DNA of 64,000 nucleotides from Cylindrospermum sp. NIES-4074 (GTDB taxonomy: Bacteria; Cyanobacteriota; Cyanobacteriia; Cyanobacteriales; Nostocaceae), in the NCBI GenBank assembly GCA_003994795.1, contig AP018269.1:6537687-6601686 (forward strand). Reading direction: 5' to 3'. Shown here piece by piece: positions 60,544-64,000 of this stretch; positions within the stretch are counted from its first letter, which is position 1; each line of letters opens with the position of its first letter. The translations under genes and the position numbers were made by a program. The notes beneath the pieces were generated by a model. That model had not been told where the DNA came from. It did not search any database and worked only from the letters and a program-made list of their open reading frames with translations.

Positions 60544-62240
60544 CCAGATTGAATTTTAGTAACTTCATCAGCGGCGATCGCATACCAAATTTGCAGGAAC
60601 GTCGGTTGATTAAGTTTCCCACGCTCTTGACCTGGAAACAATGGATTAAATTTTTTATAGATATCATTTTTGAATTGATCAAAAGTTTTATATTTCCCCA
60701 ACTTTCTAGTTTGCACTTGTCGTCTCCAAATTCCCTCATCTTGTGTAGTATAACTTCCCAGTTTTCGACGTGCTGCCTTACTGAGATTAGCTTGTTCTAG
60801 TTTATTCAACAAATTCTCAGCAGTATCGTACCATTCATCCCGTAAAGCCGCATCTTCTGGCTTTGAGGTGAGGCTACGTCCTGCTAATTCTGGTCTTTTT
60901 GTATAAAATGAATCGTTTACCAACCGAATAAAAAACACTTCGGGAATTTCTAACTGTTGACGACGGCTGGAAAGCTTTTGAATATCGCGAGTTTTCCCTT
61001 TGTTACCCCCTGGATTACCGACAGGATTTGAGCCGATGACGGGGATTTCTGGTAATGAAACTGAGGGAATTTTGATTGATGATACACTTTGAACCACGGT
61101 ATTTACGATCGCCCAACCAGCTGCACCAGTTAAAACAATTGCGGTTGTTCCCACAAACGTCACAGCAAAAGGACGCAACCAAACCGGCATGGGGATTTTT
61201 TGCACAGCCAATTGAGTTCTGCTGTGAAATTTACTAGCCAGCTGACCGACGCTGCGTCGCCCTGGAGCAGCTATCATTGTTTTCATCTTGGTAACATAAG
61301 GATTTTGAGTTTGGGCGGGAACTGCTGCTGGTAAAGCTTTCAGGACTTGTTCGGCTGTTTGATAGCGATCGCTTGGTTTATAAGCCAACATCTTTTTCAG
61401 CACGGCTTCTAGCTTATTGCTGACTTTGATTTCCTTTCCCCAAGACCAAATCCCATTAAAGCTGTCATAAAGCGCTTGCGGTTCCTTCCCAGTCAGCAAA
61501 ACTAGCGCCGTCACAGCTAAAGAATATAAATCACTACTTTTAAAAGCTTGTCCCTGCCTTAATTGTTCTTCAGGTGCATAGCCATTTTTACCCAACAACG
61601 TCCCATTTGCACCCAACTGAGTAAACCATAAACCTTGTGCAGCAGGAACTTGTTTCACACCCCCAAAATCAATCAACACCGGCAGATTATCATCACGACG
61701 CAAAATCAAATTATCAGGAGAGATATCACGGTGAATTACATCTCGTGAGTGGATGTAATGCAAAACAGGCAAAATCTTTTGCAAAAGCGTAATTACTTCT
61801 TCTTCGCTAAAAGTCTGCTTTTGACGTTGCCGCTGTTGTAACAACTGGTAATAATTATCACCATCTATATAATCTTGCACTAAAAAGAAAAAATCCTTAT
61901 TACCCAACTTCGCTTGTAGGGAAGAATGAAATTTGGGAATTTGGGAATGCTGGAGTTTTTTCAACACACTTGCTTCCCGTTCAAACAACTCCTTCGCTTT
62001 TTGCAAATCTTGCGGCTTTTCTACTTGAGGTGCAAATTCCTTCAACACACACTGTTGATGAGATTTTTGAGTATCAACAGCCAAATAACTGCGTCCAAAG
62101 CCACCTTGCCCCAATATCCGCACAATTTGATAGCGCTTCTCAATCACCTGTCCTACAGGGAGAGGTAACGGTTCACCACAGGAGGTGCAAAAACGGTTAC
62201 TCTCAGTATTTACGTGTTTTTTATTGCAATAGACCTGCAT
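60534..62240 (-). CDS. Ser/Thr protein kinase with N-terminal zinc ribbon and one TM helix
   Basis: A 568-residue paralogue of the previous gene. Zinc ribbon (C5, C18, C21), kinase domain about 36-300 with GQGGFG (44-49), Lys67, HRDISPDN (HRD 170-172, Ser174 for Lys) and DFGG. A linker and TM helix (about 363-385, VTFVGTTAIVLTGAAGWAIV) lead to a C-terminal domain (about 425-565) sharing with the first kinase the motif SSRRQQLEIPEVFFIRLVNDSFY and KPEDAALRDEWYDTAENLL. It lacks the PPC-like domain and the P-T repeats. The C-terminus lies in a heptad repeat, so it may have been changed by repeat insertion. Confidence 0.9.
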   Translation of the reverse strand: MQVYCNKKHVNTESNRFCTSCGEPLPLPVGQVIEKRYQIVRILGQGGFGRSYLAVDTQKSHQQCVLKEFAPQVEKPQDLQKAKELFEREASVLKKLQHSQIPKFHSSLQAKLGNKDFFFLVQDYIDGDNYYQLLQQRQRQKQTFSEEEVITLLQKILPVLHYIHSRDVIHRDISPDNLILRRDDNLPVLIDFGGVKQVPAAQGLWFTQLGANGTLLGKNGYAPEEQLRQGQAFKSSDLYSLAVTALVLLTGKEPQALYDSFNGIWSWGKEIKVSNKLEAVLKKMLAYKPSDRYQTAEQVLKALPAAVPAQTQNPYVTKMKTMIAAPGRRSVGQLASKFHSRTQLAVQKIPMPVWLRPFAVTFVGTTAIVLTGAAGWAIVNTVVQSVSSIKIPSVSLPEIPVIGSNPVGNPGGNKGKTRDIQKLSSRRQQLEIPEVFFIRLVNDSFYTKRPELAGRSLTSKPEDAALRDEWYDTAENLLNKLEQANLSKAARRKLGSYTTQDEGIWRRQVQTRKLGKYKTFDQFKNDIYKKFNPLFPGQERGKLNQPTFLQIWYAIAADEVTKIQSGDG

Positions 62241-62321
62241 GGTGCTGAAGGATAAATTAGGGTTTTATAAATTGTTACAACAGAAGCAAGCTAATTTACG
62301 AAAATTCTCCCAAATGTCAAA

Positions 62322-62360
62322 AGGGTGTGGGGTGTGGGGTGTGGGGTGTGGGGTTTGGGA
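62322..62360. repeat. Heptanucleotide tandem repeat (GGGGTGT)n
   Basis: About five copies upstream of the kinase gene. A further short array of CCCTACA units lies at 62809-62832, upstream of the ligase gene. Confidence 0.9.
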
Positions 62361-62383
62361 AAACGACTGCATTACACGCTAAT

Positions 62384-62761
62384 TTATGACTGCTTATTTT
62401 CTAGAGAACGAATCAGTGCTCCTAGTAATCTACCAACAGATTCACATTGGTTAAGAATAGGATGGATTATTTGTGATGTCGCCAGTTCAACACGAATGGA
62501 TAATAATAGATGAGTTTCTAGTTCTTTGAGTGAACCTTGTGCAATGTACAAGAATTGCATATACTCACCGCGTGTTCTGCGCCCGTAGCCTTCAGCAATA
62601 TTCGCTGGAATTGATACTACTGCTCTCCGAATTTGCGATATCATTCCGTAAGTTTCCGTTTTGGGAAAATCTTTTGTCACTCGGTAACAAAATTCAGCAA
62701 GATTCATTGCCTCTTGCCAAACCCTTAAATCCCGATATGAATGTATTGACGACTCTTTCAT
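62384..62761 (-). CDS. Four helix bundle protein (23S rRNA intervening-sequence protein family)
   Basis: A 125-residue all-helical protein: YRDLRVWQEAMNLAEFCYRVTKDFP, the central ISQIRRAVVSIPANIAEGYGRRT signature (split: QIRRAVVSIPANIAEG and YGRRTRGEY), and LKELETHLLLS. The family was first seen in 23S rRNA intervening sequences but is mostly encoded as free genes, as here, with no rRNA near. Function unknown; it oligomerises as a bundle in known structures. Confidence 0.9.
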   Translation of the reverse strand: MKESSIHSYRDLRVWQEAMNLAEFCYRVTKDFPKTETYGMISQIRRAVVSIPANIAEGYGRRTRGEYMQFLYIAQGSLKELETHLLLSIRVELATSQIIHPILNQCESVGRLLGALIRSLENKQS

Positions 62762-62844
62762 CAGTTTTGATTTTGATTTTAACTCACTTGGGGTAGTGAT
62801 TAATACCCTTACACCCTACACCCTACACCCCATTTAAGTCGAAT

Positions 62845-64000
62845 ATGAATCAACTATCACAACAACAAAGAGCAATTACAGCATTTACAGATTTTTTGTC
62901 AACTCCTCTAGAACAGAGATTAGAACGGCATCTGCATACAGAAAGCGCATCAGCGGTGATAGAGTTATTTCAGGATGTTGCGGCAACAGTACCGGCTTAC
63001 AAAGCTTTTTTAGCAGCACAGGGGATAAGTGCCGATGATATTCAAACTTTAGCGGATTTTCAGAAATTACCTGCGATCGCCAAAAATAATTATATATCCT
63101 GTTATTCCCTCGCAGACTTATGCCGCCAAGGACAGCTAGAAACCTGCGATATGATAGCAGCTTCCTCCGGTTCCACAGGTAAACCCACATTTTGGCCTCG
63201 TTTTTTTACAGATGAACTTCAAATCGCTACCCGCTTTGAGCAAATTTTTCACGATAGTTTCCATGCAGATACGAGACGCACCCTAGCCGTAATTTGTTTC
63301 ACCTTAGGAACTTGGGTAGGGGGAATGTTCACCACCAATTGTTGTCGCCATCTTGCCAGCAAAGGTTATCCTATCACCGTAATTACACCAGGTAACAACA
63401 AAGAAGAAATTTTGCGCGTAGTGCAAGAATTGGGGGGGAATTTTGACCAAGTTGTGCTGTTAGGATATCCGCCATTTCTCAAAGATGTCATTGACACAGG
63501 CATTAACCGTGGTGTTGACTGGCAGCAATATCAGATAAAATTAGTAATGGCGGGTGAAGTCTTCAGCGAAGAATGGCGCAGTTTAGTTGGTGCAAGGGTA
63601 GGTTCTCAAAATCCCTGTCACGATTCTGCATCACTTTATGGTACAGCCGATGCTGGAGTTTTAGCCAACGAAACACCTTTAAGTATCTGCATTCGTCGGT
63701 TTTTAGCCGCACATCCCGACGCCGCAAAAGCTTTATTTGGAGAATCTCGTTTACCAACATTACTACAATATGATCCCATCCAGCGTTTTTTTGAAATTGA
63801 GGATGGTACATTACTCTTTTCTGGAGACAATGGTATTCCCTTAATTCGTTATAACATTTTAGATAATGGCGGATTAATTAGTTATGAAGACATCCTCAAA
63901 TTTTTAGCTGCATGGGGATTTGATCCCATTGCAGAGTTACAGCTAACTAGAGGAATTCATCAGTTACCTTTCGTCTATGTCTTCGGACGTTCCAACTTTA
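62845..64000 (+). CDS. Phenylacetate-CoA ligase-like adenylate-forming enzyme (partial)
   Basis: 385 codons visible, cut by the right edge. The ATP-binding P-loop-like motif ASSGSTGKPTFWPR stands near residues 110-123. The layout of N-terminal helices (PAYKAFLAAQGI, FQKLPAIAKNNYI), the GGMFTTNCCRHLASKGYPITVITPGNN segment and SLYGTADAGVLA (the YGxTE-like motif) match PaaK-type ligases. It activates a carboxylic acid with ATP, but the acid is not predictable. Heptanucleotide repeats lie just upstream. The start ATG lacks a clear ribosome-binding site. Confidence 0.87.
   Translation, partial: MNQLSQQQRAITAFTDFLSTPLEQRLERHLHTESASAVIELFQDVAATVPAYKAFLAAQGISADDIQTLADFQKLPAIAKNNYISCYSLADLCRQGQLETCDMIAASSGSTGKPTFWPRFFTDELQIATRFEQIFHDSFHADTRRTLAVICFTLGTWVGGMFTTNCCRHLASKGYPITVITPGNNKEEILRVVQELGGNFDQVVLLGYPPFLKDVIDTGINRGVDWQQYQIKLVMAGEVFSEEWRSLVGARVGSQNPCHDSASLYGTADAGVLANETPLSICIRRFLAAHPDAAKALFGESRLPTLLQYDPIQRFFEIEDGTLLFSGDNGIPLIRYNILDNGGLISYEDILKFLAAWGFDPIAELQLTRGIHQLPFVYVFGRSNF

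Overview
The window is from a cyanobacterial chromosome, most likely a filamentous Nostoc/Anabaena-type genome. Evidence: a photosystem II psbA gene (D1 protein), frequent HIP1-type octamers (GCGATCGC), heptanucleotide tandem repeats at gene borders, many small palindromic repeats, PAS-rich histidine kinases, Ser/Thr kinases with an N-terminal zinc ribbon, an Uma2-family protein and a RAYT/REP system. The species cannot be fixed from the sequence alone. Gene density is moderate and intergenic DNA is rich in repeats and decayed genes. I see no rRNA, tRNA or CRISPR array.

1-12 kb: a CBS/multi-PAS signalling protein cut by the left edge, a small unknown protein, a secreted EndoU-like nuclease, a CrtI/RetSat-type oxidoreductase, a DAHP synthase, a GH13 alpha-amylase-type enzyme and a DUF1823-like protein. 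A 79-bp repeat occurs twice (7675 and 9575), and a 281-bp MITE-like element lies at 12489.

12-24 kb: acylphosphatase, an orphan sulfonate-binding lipoprotein (ssuA-like), a GNAT, a ferredoxin remnant, then a compact set comprising a homocitrate/isopropylmalate synthase homologue, a membrane histidine-motif hydroxylase and an MFS exporter. A 2OG-Fe(II) oxygenase and a second small histidine-motif membrane protein follow on the other strand. QueD (6-carboxytetrahydropterin synthase family) comes next.

23-36 kb: a sulfate-binding lipoprotein divergent from a 1164-residue hybrid histidine kinase with two kinase modules, an EF-hand protein with a clear terminator, a PLP aminotransferase, an orphan amino-acid-binding lipoprotein, an SDR, several gene remnants (MFS, aldo/keto reductase) and a PAS histidine kinase.

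36-43 kb: an SDR lacking its catalytic triad, an AtzH-like protein and a Tam-like methyltransferase (minus strand), facing a VOC protein and an amidase N-terminal remnant (plus strand). This looks like a decaying amide/amine catabolic locus. Directly downstream is a two-gene operon encoding an OLD/ABC-type ATPase and a PD-(D/E)XK-like protein, the best candidate here for an undescribed defence-type system.

43-52 kb: rimM, a valine-pyruvate aminotransferase, glutathione-dependent formaldehyde dehydrogenase, psbA (E130, high-light type D1), a Tat-exported dienelactone hydrolase with a duplicated 3' end, a RAYT transposase surrounded by and containing REP hairpins, a universal stress protein and pgk.

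52-64 kb: a gene split by an IS66 element with an 8-bp target duplication, Uma2 and Rpn-type nuclease relics, an SDR pseudogene split by a second copy of the MITE, an HxlR remnant, an M48 peptidase, two tandem Ser/Thr kinases with an atypical HRDIS catalytic loop, a four-helix-bundle protein and a phenylacetate-CoA-ligase-like enzyme cut by the right edge.
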